Origin: Brevundimonas pishanensis
GTDB lineage: Bacteria; Pseudomonadota; Alphaproteobacteria; Caulobacterales; Caulobacteraceae
Direction: 5' to 3'
DNA: 64,000 nucleotides
NCBI RefSeq assembly: GCF_022750635.1
Contig: NZ_JAJKBG010000002.1
Span: 434,001 to 498,000 of the forward strand
Positions within the stretch are counted from its first letter, which is position 1. Each line of letters starts with the position of its first letter. The notes under the pieces were generated by a model that was not told the DNA's origin, searched no databases, and was given only the letters and a program-made list of their open reading frames with translations. This document shows, one piece after another, positions 26,033 to 34,117 of the stretch. The translations under genes and the position numbers were made by a program.

Positions 26033-26236
26033 TTAGTGGGTTTCTTTGTCTTCGGTGCGGGTAATGGTGCCAACCGGCTCGTTCTTGGTCTTGTCGTCGT
26101 CTTTCAAGCCGTCCTTGAAAGCGCGGATGCCCTTGGCGGCATCGCCCATCACGCTCGACAGCTTACCGCGACCGCCGAACAGAACGGCGACGACAACAAT
26201 AACGATTGCCCAGTGCCAAATGCTGAAAGAGCCCAT
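26033..26236 (-). CDS. tatA: Sec-independent protein translocase TatA
   Basis: 67 residues: [20 protein letters not shown] membrane helix, the [13 protein letters not shown] hinge, amphipathic helix [14 protein letters not shown] and a charged tail. TatA oligomers form the translocation element. I placed the start at 26236, where GAGGAGG lies upstream; a 15-residue N-terminal extension in the same frame is unlike TatA. First gene of the operon, divergent from rnhA. Confidence 0.94.
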   Translation of the reverse strand: MGSFSIWHWAIVIVVVAVLFGGRGKLSSVMGDAAKGIRAFKDGLKDDDKTKNEPVGTITRTEDKETH

Positions 26237-26347
26237 CGAAAATCCTCCTCGGTGGGCCGCGAGTGTCGCGCGCCCGAACACAGATTGTTATCGCTCATAT
26301 AGGCGCAGAGATGGCAGTGCGCCAAGTGACGCTGTAGGCAAGGTTAA

Positions 26348-26797
26348 ATGAGTCTCCCAGATCACGTCATCGTCCACACGGACGGAGCCTGTAAAGGCAA
26401 CCCCGGCCCCGGCGGCTGGGGAACAATCCTGCAAACGCGCGGCCACGAAAAAGAGCTGTGGGGCGGTGAGCTAAACACCACCAACAACCGCATGGAAATG
26501 ATGGCCGCCATTCAGGCGCTAGAAGCCTTGAAACGCCCGTGCCGCGTGGATTTGCACACGGACAGCAAATACGTGATGCAGGGTGTCACCGAGTGGATGC
26601 GCGGCTGGAAAGCACGCGGCTGGAAAACTGCAGACAAGAAGCCGGTGAAGAACGAAGACCTGTGGCGCCGGCTGGATGAAGCGCGCAACCGCCACGAGGT
26701 GAAGTGGCATTGGGTGAAGGGTCACGCTGGCCATGAACTGAATGAGCGCGCTGATTCGCTGGCAAATCGCGGCGTAGATGAAGCGAGGGGCCGCTAA
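26348..26797 (+). CDS. rnhA: Ribonuclease HI
   Basis: 149-residue endonuclease that removes RNA from RNA-DNA hybrids. The four catalytic carboxylates are D12 ([11 protein letters not shown]), E50 (NNRMEMMA), D72 (LHTDSKYV) and D136 (NERADSLAN), and the flexible-loop His is in VKGHAGH. Its size matches E. coli RNase HI with the basic handle region ([15 protein letters not shown]) present. Confidence 0.97.
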   Translation: MSLPDHVIVHTDGACKGNPGPGGWGTILQTRGHEKELWGGELNTTNNRMEMMAAIQALEALKRPCRVDLHTDSKYVMQGVTEWMRGWKARGWKTADKKPVKNEDLWRRLDEARNRHEVKWHWVKGHAGHELNERADSLANRGVDEARGR

Positions 26798-26822
26798 GGC
26801 CCCTCCTCCACTCATTGGGTAT

Positions 26823-27281
26823 TTAGTTGGCACGCACGCGAAGGCGTCCGCCCAGTACCTGCTCGACGACGACGTTTTCGCCGACGAGCGGGTTGCCCCC
26901 TTCGATCTCGGCGGCCCATTCGGCCCCCGAGATAAACACGCGGCCCGAACCGTTGTGGAAGGGCTCTACAACGCGCGCGCGTTGCCCCACCAGTCGCAGG
27001 TTCACGTCGTTTATATCGGGCGAGTCGTCCGGATTGACCTTTTTGACGAAACGCTTCGACAGCAGCGTCAAAAGCACCGTCAGCGCGGCAAAGACACCGA
27101 GCTCAACCCACAGACCCAGTTCGGGAAGAATGGCTGACAGCAGTGCGGTGATACCCGCCGCAACTGCAGGCCATAGAAGCCACTCGGTCGAGAACATGGC
27201 CTCGATGCCCAGCAAGGCTACACCGACGCCCAGCCATAGCCAGAACGGTTGGGAAGCATACAGACCTGTCAGCCATTCCAT
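26823..27281 (-). CDS. NfeD-family membrane protein
   Basis: 152 residues: two or three hydrophobic helices (FWLWLGVGVALLGIEAMF, LLWPAVAAGITALLSAIL) followed by a C-terminal OB-fold-like NfeD domain (RLVGQRARVVEPFHNGSGRVFISGAEW). NfeD proteins partner with SPFH proteins in membrane microdomains. The ATG at 27281 has GGAG eight bases upstream; a GTG at 27290 overlapping the previous stop is the alternative. Directly follows the SPFH gene, the usual arrangement. Confidence 0.9.
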   Translation of the reverse strand: MEWLTGLYASQPFWLWLGVGVALLGIEAMFSTEWLLWPAVAAGITALLSAILPELGLWVELGVFAALTVLLTLLSKRFVKKVNPDDSPDINDVNLRLVGQRARVVEPFHNGSGRVFISGAEWAAEIEGGNPLVGENVVVEQVLGGRLRVRAN

Positions 27282-27286
27282 AGCGA

Positions 27287-28291
27287 TCACTCCGAAGGCG
27301 GAACGGATGTGCGCGGCGGATTACCGCGCGACGAAGTGGTATTCTGGGCCTGACGCGCACGTGCGCGTGCCGGACCCGGCTCGTCGCCGCTGCGCGCCAG
27401 ACCGACCAATTCGCCCACGCCGGCGATGGTGCCGACCAGAGCCGACATTTCGCTGGGCACGATAACGGTCTTCTGTTGCGGGCTGCGGGCCAGTTCGGCG
27501 AAGGCCTCGACGTATTTCTGCGCGACGAAGTAGTTGATGGCGTTGACGTTGCCGTCGGCGATTGCATCCGAAACCATGCTGGTTGCGCGGGCTTCGGCCT
27601 CCGCTTCACGCTCGCGGGCTTCTGCGTCGCGGAAGGCGGCTTCCTTGCGGCCTTCGGCCTGCAGAATGGCCGACTGCTTGGCACCTTCAGCGCGGGCGAT
27701 GGCGGCTTGCTTCTCGCCGTCCGCCTCGGTGATGACCGCACGACGCTCGCGCTCGGCCTTCATCTGGCGGGCCATGGCATTGGTGATATCGACCGGAGGG
27801 GTCAGGTCCTTGATCTCGATACGGGCGACTTTAACGCCCCACGGTTCAGTCGCGGAATCAATGACGTGCAGCAGACGGGTGTTGATGCTGTCGCGCTGAC
27901 TCAGAACCTCGTCCAGTTCCATCGAGCCAACCACCGTACGCAGGTTGGTCATGCAGAGCTGGGAGATAGCATAAGGCAGATTATCAACGCGGTATGCCGC
28001 AGCCGAGGCATTCGTCACCTGAATGAAGACGATGCCGTCGACCTTCACCATGGCGTTGTCCTTGGTGATGACTTCTTGCGTCGGGACGTCGAGGACCTGC
28101 TCCATCATATTCATGCGATGGCCAATGCGCTCGATGAACGGTGTCAGCAGGTGAATGCCCGGCGTCAGAGTCTTGGTGTAGCGGCCAAAGCGCTCAACCG
28201 TGAACTCGCGCCCTTGCGGCACAATCTTCACCACGCTGAACAAGAGCACCAGCGCGAAGACCACGAAGGGGATTACGAAAAAGAGGCCCAT
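27287..28291 (-). CDS. SPFH/Band 7 (stomatin-like, QmcA/paraslipin) membrane protein
   Basis: 334 residues: one N-terminal hydrophobic helix ([20 protein letters not shown]), a Band 7 domain ([22 protein letters not shown] to about residue 190) and an Ala/Glu-rich coiled coil. It likely forms an oligomeric cage associated with membrane protein quality control. The ATG at 28291 follows GGAGGAATTT. Operon with NfeD, whose candidate start codons sit at or just beyond its stop. Confidence 0.93.
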   Translation of the reverse strand: MGLFFVIPFVVFALVLLFSVVKIVPQGREFTVERFGRYTKTLTPGIHLLTPFIERIGHRMNMMEQVLDVPTQEVITKDNAMVKVDGIVFIQVTNASAAAYRVDNLPYAISQLCMTNLRTVVGSMELDEVLSQRDSINTRLLHVIDSATEPWGVKVARIEIKDLTPPVDITNAMARQMKAERERRAVITEADGEKQAAIARAEGAKQSAILQAEGRKEAAFRDAEAREREAEAEARATSMVSDAIADGNVNAINYFVAQKYVEAFAELARSPQQKTVIVPSEMSALVGTIAGVGELVGLARSGDEPGPARARARQAQNTTSSRGNPPRTSVPPSE

Positions 28292-28369
28292 CAAATTCCT
28301 CCGAACAGGCTCGCGCAACATTAACTACATCGCGCTTGTGCCCCATTTCTGACACAGCCGGGCCGATTG

Positions 28370-28783
28370 TCACTCTACGATTTTGTTAGAATAGGTAGCG
28401 ACGGCCATGCGGATGATGCGCCGTGTCTCATCCCAATCGACCATTCGCAGAGCTTCTTCGATCCCGAAGAACCGTGCTTCGGCGGCGTCATCCCCCGCTA
28501 CCGGCTCGCCGGAAATCCATTCCGCCCAATAGTCGATCAGCACATAATGTCGGCCCGATCCGGGTAACAGGCCGTCTACCACATCCAATAGCCCGCCTAT
28601 GCGCGCCGTCACGGCCGTTTCTTCGCCAAGCTCTCTCAGGGCTGCATCAATGGCGCGCTCGCCTGCTTCGATTCGACCGCCAGGTAGGCTCCACTCCCCC
28701 ATTCGCGGCGGATTGCCACGGCGGATGAGCAAAACTTGGTCGCCCTTCAGACAGACGACACCGACGGCGGGCACTGGCGTCAT
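28370..28783 (-). CDS. Nudix hydrolase (ADP-ribose pyrophosphatase-like)
   Basis: 137 residues. The Nudix box runs GGRIEAGERAIDAALRELGE then ETAV; the Glu residues for Mg2+ are present, while the usual late Gly is Ala. The N-terminus PVPAVGVVCLKGDQVLLIRR is the standard first strand of ADP-ribose/NADH-type Nudix proteins. Start at the ATG 28783, which gives a compact single-domain protein; longer in-frame starts would overlap the divergent oxidase gene. No obvious Shine-Dalgarno. The substrate is uncertain. Confidence 0.86.
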   Translation of the reverse strand: MTPVPAVGVVCLKGDQVLLIRRGNPPRMGEWSLPGGRIEAGERAIDAALRELGEETAVTARIGGLLDVVDGLLPGSGRHYVLIDYWAEWISGEPVAGDDAAEARFFGIEEALRMVDWDETRRIIRMAVATYSNKIVE

Positions 28784-28861
28784 GAATATTTCGCAGTTTG
28801 AGGGTTCGACAGCATAGGTTTGCGCTTCCACCACCGCGACGCATTTGTCAAAAGGGCAAAC

Positions 28862-30265
28862 ATGACTCTCCCGACGCCTGAAGCCCTCGCTGAATTGAAA
28901 TCCGCACTGCCGGACGCCTTCATTGATGACACGGTGCAGATGGCCCCGTGGCTGACCGAATGGCGCGGGCGCTGGACCGGACACGCTCCTATCGTGCTGC
29001 AACCGCGCACCACCGAAGAGGTCAAGCGTGCAGTCGAGATTTGCGCAAGGCATGGCACAGCGATTGTGACCCAAGGCGGCGGTACCGGACTGGTTGGCGG
29101 GCAAATCCCTTACGGGCAGGTGCTGCTGTCGACGCGCAAGTTGCGCGAGGTGCGCGATGTGACGCCTCTGGACGACGCGATGACGGTTGAAGCCGGCGTT
29201 ACCCTGTTGGAAGCACAAGAAATTGCCAAGGCTAATGGTCGCTTCTTCCCTCTGTCTTTGGCCGCTGAAGGTTCAGCGACGATTGGCGGGGTTATCTCGA
29301 CCAATGCAGGCGGAACGCAGGTGCTGCGCTATGGCATGATGCGCGATCTGGTGTTGGGCATCGAAGCCGTTCTGCCCAGCGGCGAGGTCTTCGACGGCCT
29401 GAAGCGACTGCGCAAAGACAATACCGGCTACGATCTCAAGCAACTGATGATCGGTGGCGAAGGTACGCTAGGCGTCATTACGGCGGCCACGCTGAAACTG
29501 TTCCCGATCATGCGATCGCGCTGCGTGGCGTTCGTGGGTCTGGAAAGTGCCGCAGCTTCGATCGAGCTTCTCGCACGCGCCAAGGACGAGACAGGCGGCG
29601 GCGTCGAAGCCTTCGAGATGATGAAGCGTCTCGGCATGGAACTGGTGCTCAAGAATATTCCTGACACGCGCGAGCCGCTGGAAAGCACGCCGCCGTGGTA
29701 CGTGCTGATCGAGATTACAAACGGCACCCCCGGCGGGGCCGAAGCGCAGATGGAGCGTCTACTGGAGGTCGCCTTCGAGGAAGGCCTGATCACCGACGCC
29801 TCTATCGCCCAGAACGATGCCCAGCGGGCCCAGTTCTGGCGTCTGCGTGAAGAGCACTCTGCCGCGCTCAAGCCCGAGGGTGGCGGGTGGAAGCACGACG
29901 TTTCCGTACCGATCAGCCGCATCGCCGACTTTATCGAAGAAGCGACAGCAGCGATCGAGGGCTTCCATCCGGGCTGTCGCGTGTCGTGCTTCGGACATAT
30001 CGGCGACGGCAATCTGCACTACGATATTATTCCCGGCGTCGGCGAGGATATCCCGGCCTTCATCGGTCGCTGGAAGGAGGGCTCCACTGTGGTGCACGAC
30101 ATCGTTGCCCGTTATGACGGCTCGATTTCGGCAGAACACGGGCTGGGCCGCCTAAAGACGGACGAAGTCAAACGGTACAAGAACCCCGTAGAAATCGACC
30201 TGATGGCTTCCATTCGCCGGGCCATCGACCCCCAACGGATCATGAATCCGGAAATCCTCTTCTAG
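28862..30265 (+). CDS. FAD-binding oxidase, D-2-hydroxyacid (D-lactate/D-2-hydroxyglutarate) dehydrogenase family
   Basis: 467-residue VAO/PCMH-fold flavoprotein: an FAD-binding segment with TQGGGTGLVGGQ, GTIGG-like ATIGGVISTNAGG and GGEGTLGVITAATLKL, then a C-terminal substrate domain with the metal/substrate motif SCFGHIGDGNLHYDI and ISAEHGLGRLK. It oxidises a D-2-hydroxy acid to the 2-oxo acid. The D-2-hydroxyglutarate versus D-lactate preference cannot be decided. Start at 28862; divergent from the Nudix gene. Confidence 0.92.
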   Translation: MTLPTPEALAELKSALPDAFIDDTVQMAPWLTEWRGRWTGHAPIVLQPRTTEEVKRAVEICARHGTAIVTQGGGTGLVGGQIPYGQVLLSTRKLREVRDVTPLDDAMTVEAGVTLLEAQEIAKANGRFFPLSLAAEGSATIGGVISTNAGGTQVLRYGMMRDLVLGIEAVLPSGEVFDGLKRLRKDNTGYDLKQLMIGGEGTLGVITAATLKLFPIMRSRCVAFVGLESAAASIELLARAKDETGGGVEAFEMMKRLGMELVLKNIPDTREPLESTPPWYVLIEITNGTPGGAEAQMERLLEVAFEEGLITDASIAQNDAQRAQFWRLREEHSAALKPEGGGWKHDVSVPISRIADFIEEATAAIEGFHPGCRVSCFGHIGDGNLHYDIIPGVGEDIPAFIGRWKEGSTVVHDIVARYDGSISAEHGLGRLKTDEVKRYKNPVEIDLMASIRRAIDPQRIMNPEILF

Positions 30266-30365
30266 GGTCCACCCCGACCTATGACCTTAATACGCGCGTA
30301 GCCTCGCCGAGGTTTGATTTCGCGCGATTAGGTCCTATGTGAGCGCCGACCAAGGAGCGCCTGTT

Positions 30366-31139
30366 TTGCTAATCGTTGTCTCTCCAGCCAAAAAGCTGGA
30401 CTTCACGCCTGCTGCCATCGCCCTGCCTATGACCCCGCGCCGGTGCGCGAAAGAAACGGCAGAGTTGGAGAAGGTCACCCGCAAGCTGACGCGCGCTGAT
30501 CTGCGGCGCTTGATGTCCATCTCCGAGACCTTGGCCGATTTGAACTGGCAGCGCTTCCAGTCCTTCAACAATGAAGTCACCGATGCTGACGTGCAGGCGG
30601 TGTTCGCCTTCGCCGGCGACGTGTACGAGGGCCTGAAGGCTCGCGAGATGACCAAGGACGACCTGCTGTGGGCGCAGGATCACCTGCGCGTTATATCGGG
30701 CTTCTATGGCCTGCTGCGTCCGCTGGACGGTATGCAACCCTATCGCCTCGAGATGGGTACCCGTCTGAAGACCCCGCGCGGCAATAATCTTTATGACTTC
30801 TGGGGTGAGCGTATCTCCCTGCGTCTCAATGAGGACGCTGCAGGCCAACCTGATCAGACGCTCGTGAACCTGGCCAGCCAGGAATATTTCGGTGCCGTTG
30901 ATGCGCGCGCATTGAAACTTCAGGTCGTCACTCCGCATTTTAAAGAGCGTAAGGACGGGGAAGACCGGATCATTTCCTTCCATGCCAAAAAAGCGCGTGG
31001 TGCGATGGCGCGTTACGCCATCCTGAACCGCGTTGAAAAAGCTGAGGATTTGAAGGGGTTTGATCAGGACGGCTACCGCTTCATGCCGGATATTTCGACG
31101 GAATCCGACTGGATATTCATCAGAGAAGGAAATTCCTGA
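30366..31139 (+). CDS. yaaA: Peroxide stress protein YaaA
   Basis: 257 residues, very close to the E. coli length of 258. YaaA binds DNA and limits iron-driven oxidative damage during peroxide stress. Seen: LIVVSPAKKLDF at the N-terminus, the FNNEVTDADVQAVFAFAGDVY and LRVISGFYGLLRPLDGMQPYRLEMG family blocks, and the terminal YRFMPDISTESDWIFIR. The TTG at 30366 is the best start: it aligns with the family N-terminus and has GGAG eight bases upstream; the GTG 27 bases earlier lacks support. Confidence 0.93.
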   Translation: MLIVVSPAKKLDFTPAAIALPMTPRRCAKETAELEKVTRKLTRADLRRLMSISETLADLNWQRFQSFNNEVTDADVQAVFAFAGDVYEGLKAREMTKDDLLWAQDHLRVISGFYGLLRPLDGMQPYRLEMGTRLKTPRGNNLYDFWGERISLRLNEDAAGQPDQTLVNLASQEYFGAVDARALKLQVVTPHFKERKDGEDRIISFHAKKARGAMARYAILNRVEKAEDLKGFDQDGYRFMPDISTESDWIFIREGNS

Positions 31140-31202
31140 TGCGTTGAAGGCGAGCCGGCGTTAGGTTGAACCCAAATCATAATATCAGGGTGGATTCCTC
31201 GC

Positions 31203-32000
31203 ATGCTCGCCATGAACGATCTCAAGGGCCAAGTTGCCGTCATCACCGGCTCTACCTCCGGCATCGGTCTGGCCCTTGCCTCTGCTGCCGCTGAATGCGG
31301 CGCGAACGTCGTCCTGAACGGACTGGGCGACGCCGACGCCATCGAGAAGACCCGCGCCGAACTGGCCGCGAGGACGGGCGTGACTGTCCTCTACCATCCG
31401 GCAGACATGACGCAGCCGGACCAGATCGCGGACATGGTCGACTTCGCCAAGCGTGAATTAGGCCGCTTGGATATCCTCGTGAATAATGCCGGCATCCAGC
31501 ATGTCGAGGCCGTCGAGAAATTCCCGAACGATGCGTGGGAACGCATTATTTCGATCAACCTGTCGTCGGCATTCTATGCCACCAAGGCGGCCGTTCCGAT
31601 CATGCAGGAACAGGGTCGCGGCCGGATCATCAACGTGGCCTCTGCCCACGGTCTGGTCGCCAGCCCGTTCAAATCGGCTTACGTCGCAGCCAAACACGGC
31701 GTGATCGGCTTTACCAAGACCGTCGCATTGGAACTGGCCCAGCAGAACATCACCTGCAACGCCATCTGCCCCGGCTTTGTGGAAACCCCGCTGGTTCAGG
31801 CCCAGATCGCGGAGCAGGCCCGCACGCGAGGCATGAGCGAAGAGGACGTGATGAAGAACGTCATCCTCGGCTCTCAACCGACCAAGAAGTTCGTCACCAC
31901 CGAGCAGTTGGCCGGCATTTTCCTCTACCTCGTGTCCGAACTGGGCGCTTCGGCGAACGGCAGTTCGTATTCGGTCGACGGCGGCTGGACCGCGCAATAA
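31203..32000 (+). CDS. bdhA: D-3-hydroxybutyrate dehydrogenase (SDR)
   Basis: 265-residue short-chain dehydrogenase/reductase interconverting 3-hydroxybutyrate and acetoacetate with NAD. Cofactor motif ITGSTSGIG, NNAGIQHVEAVE, catalytic Ser in NVASAHGL and Y-x3-K in AYVAAKHG, and CPGFVETPLV plus the C-terminal YSVDGGWTAQ, which fit the 3-hydroxybutyrate dehydrogenase subgroup. A second ATG at 31212 is possible. Followed after 29 bases by a patatin gene, a pairing consistent with polyhydroxybutyrate or storage-lipid turnover. Confidence 0.92.
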   Translation: MLAMNDLKGQVAVITGSTSGIGLALASAAAECGANVVLNGLGDADAIEKTRAELAARTGVTVLYHPADMTQPDQIADMVDFAKRELGRLDILVNNAGIQHVEAVEKFPNDAWERIISINLSSAFYATKAAVPIMQEQGRGRIINVASAHGLVASPFKSAYVAAKHGVIGFTKTVALELAQQNITCNAICPGFVETPLVQAQIAEQARTRGMSEEDVMKNVILGSQPTKKFVTTEQLAGIFLYLVSELGASANGSSYSVDGGWTAQ

Positions 32001-32029
32001 GCTCATGGCCTTCTGGTCAGGAGGCCCCA

Positions 32030-33049
32030 ATGGCGAAACGCAAACCTGTTTGTCTGGCCCTGCAAGGGGGCGGATCGCACGGTGCCTTCCAATGGGGCGT
32101 CCTTGACCGTCTGTTCGAAGACGACCGCATAGAGGTGACAGCTGTGACAGCCGCCTCTGCGGGGGCCATGAATGCCGCCGCGCTTGTGACGGGTCTGGAA
32201 AAGGGTGGCAATGAAGGGGCGCGGATCGCGCTGGATCACCTGTGGCACGAGGTCAACCAGTCCGGAGGTCGCAACGTCTTCGGCTCTAGCGGTCAGTGGC
32301 TACAGAGCCTGACCAAACAATGGGTCTCCGATAATCCGCTGTGGCAGGCTGGACAGACGCTGGCCATGTCCATGAGCCCCTATGCTTTCAACCCGTTCAA
32401 CCTCAACCCGCTGAAGCGTGTGGTCGAGTCAGCGGTCGATTTCGCGGCGGTCAGAGCTTCATCTGTCCAAATGCACATTTCAGCCACGGCGGTGCAGAGC
32501 GGCAAATCTCGCATCTTCGAAACCAAGGAAATCTCGCCCGAAGTACTGATGGCGAGCGCCTGCCTGCCTCATATGTTTCAAGCCGTCCGCATTGATGGGG
32601 AGGACTATTGGGATGGCGGCTATCTGGCTAATCCGGCGCTTTATCCCCTGTTCGAAGACAAGCAGCCTCACGACATTCTGCTTCTACCTTTGAACCCGTT
32701 CCGACGGGACGACACGCCACAGCAGTCGGCAGAGATCATGGATCGTCTGAACGAAATTCTGTTCAACGCCCCATTGGTGGCAGAGCTGCGCTCCATCGCC
32801 TTCGTCCAGCGACTGATCGAAGAAGGCCGCCTTCAACGCGGGGAAGGCTGGGGCGAGATCAGGCTGCACGCCATTCCGGCAGACCAGTGGCTGGGCGATT
32901 TGTCGCTGGCTTCCAAGCTGGATACCGAATGGCGCTTCCTCACAACCCTGAAAGACAAGGGTCGCGAGGCGGCTAATCAGTGGCTTGAAGGCTGCTTTGC
33001 TCGCGTGGGCAAGTCGACGACAATAGATCTTCAGGCTGAGTTTCTTTAG
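32030..33049 (+). CDS. Patatin-like phospholipase/lipid hydrolase
   Basis: 339 residues. Oxyanion loop LQGGGSHGAF (residues 11-20), nucleophile region TAASAGAMNAA with Ser43, and the dyad Asp in YWDGGYLANPA. The usual GxSxG elbow reads AxSxG here, since the first Gly is Ala41. The ATG at 32030 follows CAGGAGG. Co-transcribed with bdhA, suggesting a role in hydroxyalkanoate or lipid breakdown. The stop overlaps the convergent Sua5/TsaC gene by four bases. No signal peptide, so cytoplasmic. Confidence 0.88.
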   Translation: MAKRKPVCLALQGGGSHGAFQWGVLDRLFEDDRIEVTAVTAASAGAMNAAALVTGLEKGGNEGARIALDHLWHEVNQSGGRNVFGSSGQWLQSLTKQWVSDNPLWQAGQTLAMSMSPYAFNPFNLNPLKRVVESAVDFAAVRASSVQMHISATAVQSGKSRIFETKEISPEVLMASACLPHMFQAVRIDGEDYWDGGYLANPALYPLFEDKQPHDILLLPLNPFRRDDTPQQSAEIMDRLNEILFNAPLVAELRSIAFVQRLIEEGRLQRGEGWGEIRLHAIPADQWLGDLSLASKLDTEWRFLTTLKDKGREAANQWLEGCFARVGKSTTIDLQAEFL

Positions 33050-33981
33050 CCCACAAACCCTGCAGCACGCTTGAGGCGGTCATTGATCGCCTCGCCCAGC
33101 CCGTCATTTGGAACAGGTGTTACGGCGATACCCTTGGGATGGGTCCGGTCCGCTTCGCGCAGCAGGCGGAACAGGTTGGCCGCCGCTTCCCGAAGGTTTC
33201 CGGTGGGACTAAGACTCCAACGGGGATCACCCACGCCCTCGCCAAAGCCCAATAGAAGTTCGCCTTCGGCTGGCTGCTCGACATTGATCCTGACGGGGGC
33301 GTCGGGTGCATAGTGAAGCGCCATGCGGCCGGGAGATCGATGCCCCTCCTCCGCTCGCTCGGCCAAGGGGCCGACGATCTCTTCCAACTCGCGACGCGTG
33401 ACCGACCCCGGACGTAGCAAGGCAACCTGCCCGCCCAGCACCGACACCACCGTGCTCTCTACGCCCACGGCGCACGGACCACCGTCGATAGCCGCACCGG
33501 TCGCTAATCCCGTCTCTTCAACCGCATCGGCATAGGTTGTCGGGCTGGGGCGCCCTGAACGATTTGCAGACGGAGCAACGACCGCACCGCCGAACGCTGC
33601 GATAACTTCGCGCGCCTTTGCATGCCCCGGAACGCGGATGGCCACACTGTCCAGACCCGCTCGCGCAAGATCACACACCGCGAACCGATTCTTGATCGGT
33701 GCCACGATCGTCAGCGGTCCGGGCCAAAATGCCTCGGCCAAGGCGCGCGAGCGATCATCAAAAATGGCCACCTTCTCGGCGGCGGCACTGTCCGCCACAT
33801 GCGCGATCAGAGGATTGAAACGGGGACGACCCTTGGCTTCAAAAATGGCCGCCACAGCCTCGGGGTTCGATGCGTCCGCGCCCAGCCCATACACAGTCTC
33901 TGTCGGCAAAATTACCAGTTTGCCCGCTCGCAAAGCGTCAGCGGCTGTGGCAACTGCATCTTTCTGCGGGGTCACTATCAT
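33046..33981 (-). CDS. L-threonylcarbamoyladenylate synthase, Sua5 type
   Basis: 311 residues. It makes threonylcarbamoyl-AMP from threonine, bicarbonate and ATP for the t6A37 tRNA modification. The YrdC domain has GKLVILPTETVYGLGADA, KGRPRFNPLIAHV, FWPGPLTIV and APSANRSGRPSPT; a linker HRSPGRMALHYAPDAPV leads into a C-terminal Sua5 domain, distinguishing it from the shorter TsaC. The ATG at 33981 gives the family-like N-terminus. Divergent from the acyl-CoA dehydrogenase gene. Confidence 0.93.
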   Translation of the reverse strand: MIVTPQKDAVATAADALRAGKLVILPTETVYGLGADASNPEAVAAIFEAKGRPRFNPLIAHVADSAAAEKVAIFDDRSRALAEAFWPGPLTIVAPIKNRFAVCDLARAGLDSVAIRVPGHAKAREVIAAFGGAVVAPSANRSGRPSPTTYADAVEETGLATGAAIDGGPCAVGVESTVVSVLGGQVALLRPGSVTRRELEEIVGPLAERAEEGHRSPGRMALHYAPDAPVRINVEQPAEGELLLGFGEGVGDPRWSLSPTGNLREAAANLFRLLREADRTHPKGIAVTPVPNDGLGEAINDRLKRAAGFVG

Positions 33982-34006
33982 AAACAGACTTTCTTTACGC
34001 GGCGGC

Positions 34007-34068
34007 ACTTGCGCACACTTACACCGCGCTGGGCAAAATCTCGACTAAAGTCCAACCGGACTTGCGCA
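34007..34068. promoter_or_regulatory. Two direct copies of ACTTGCGCA 53 bp apart in a divergent promoter region
   Basis: ACTTGCGCA at 34007-34015 and 34060-34068, the second inside a TTGCGCAA palindrome. The 53-bp distance is close to five helical turns, so a dimeric regulator could contact both on one face. They lie between Sua5/tsaC and the acyl-CoA dehydrogenase start at 34118. No regulator is assigned. Confidence 0.3.
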
Positions 34069-34117
34069 AAGGTCGAGGAAGTTCGACACATCCCCGCATC
34101 AGATTAGAGGAATTACG

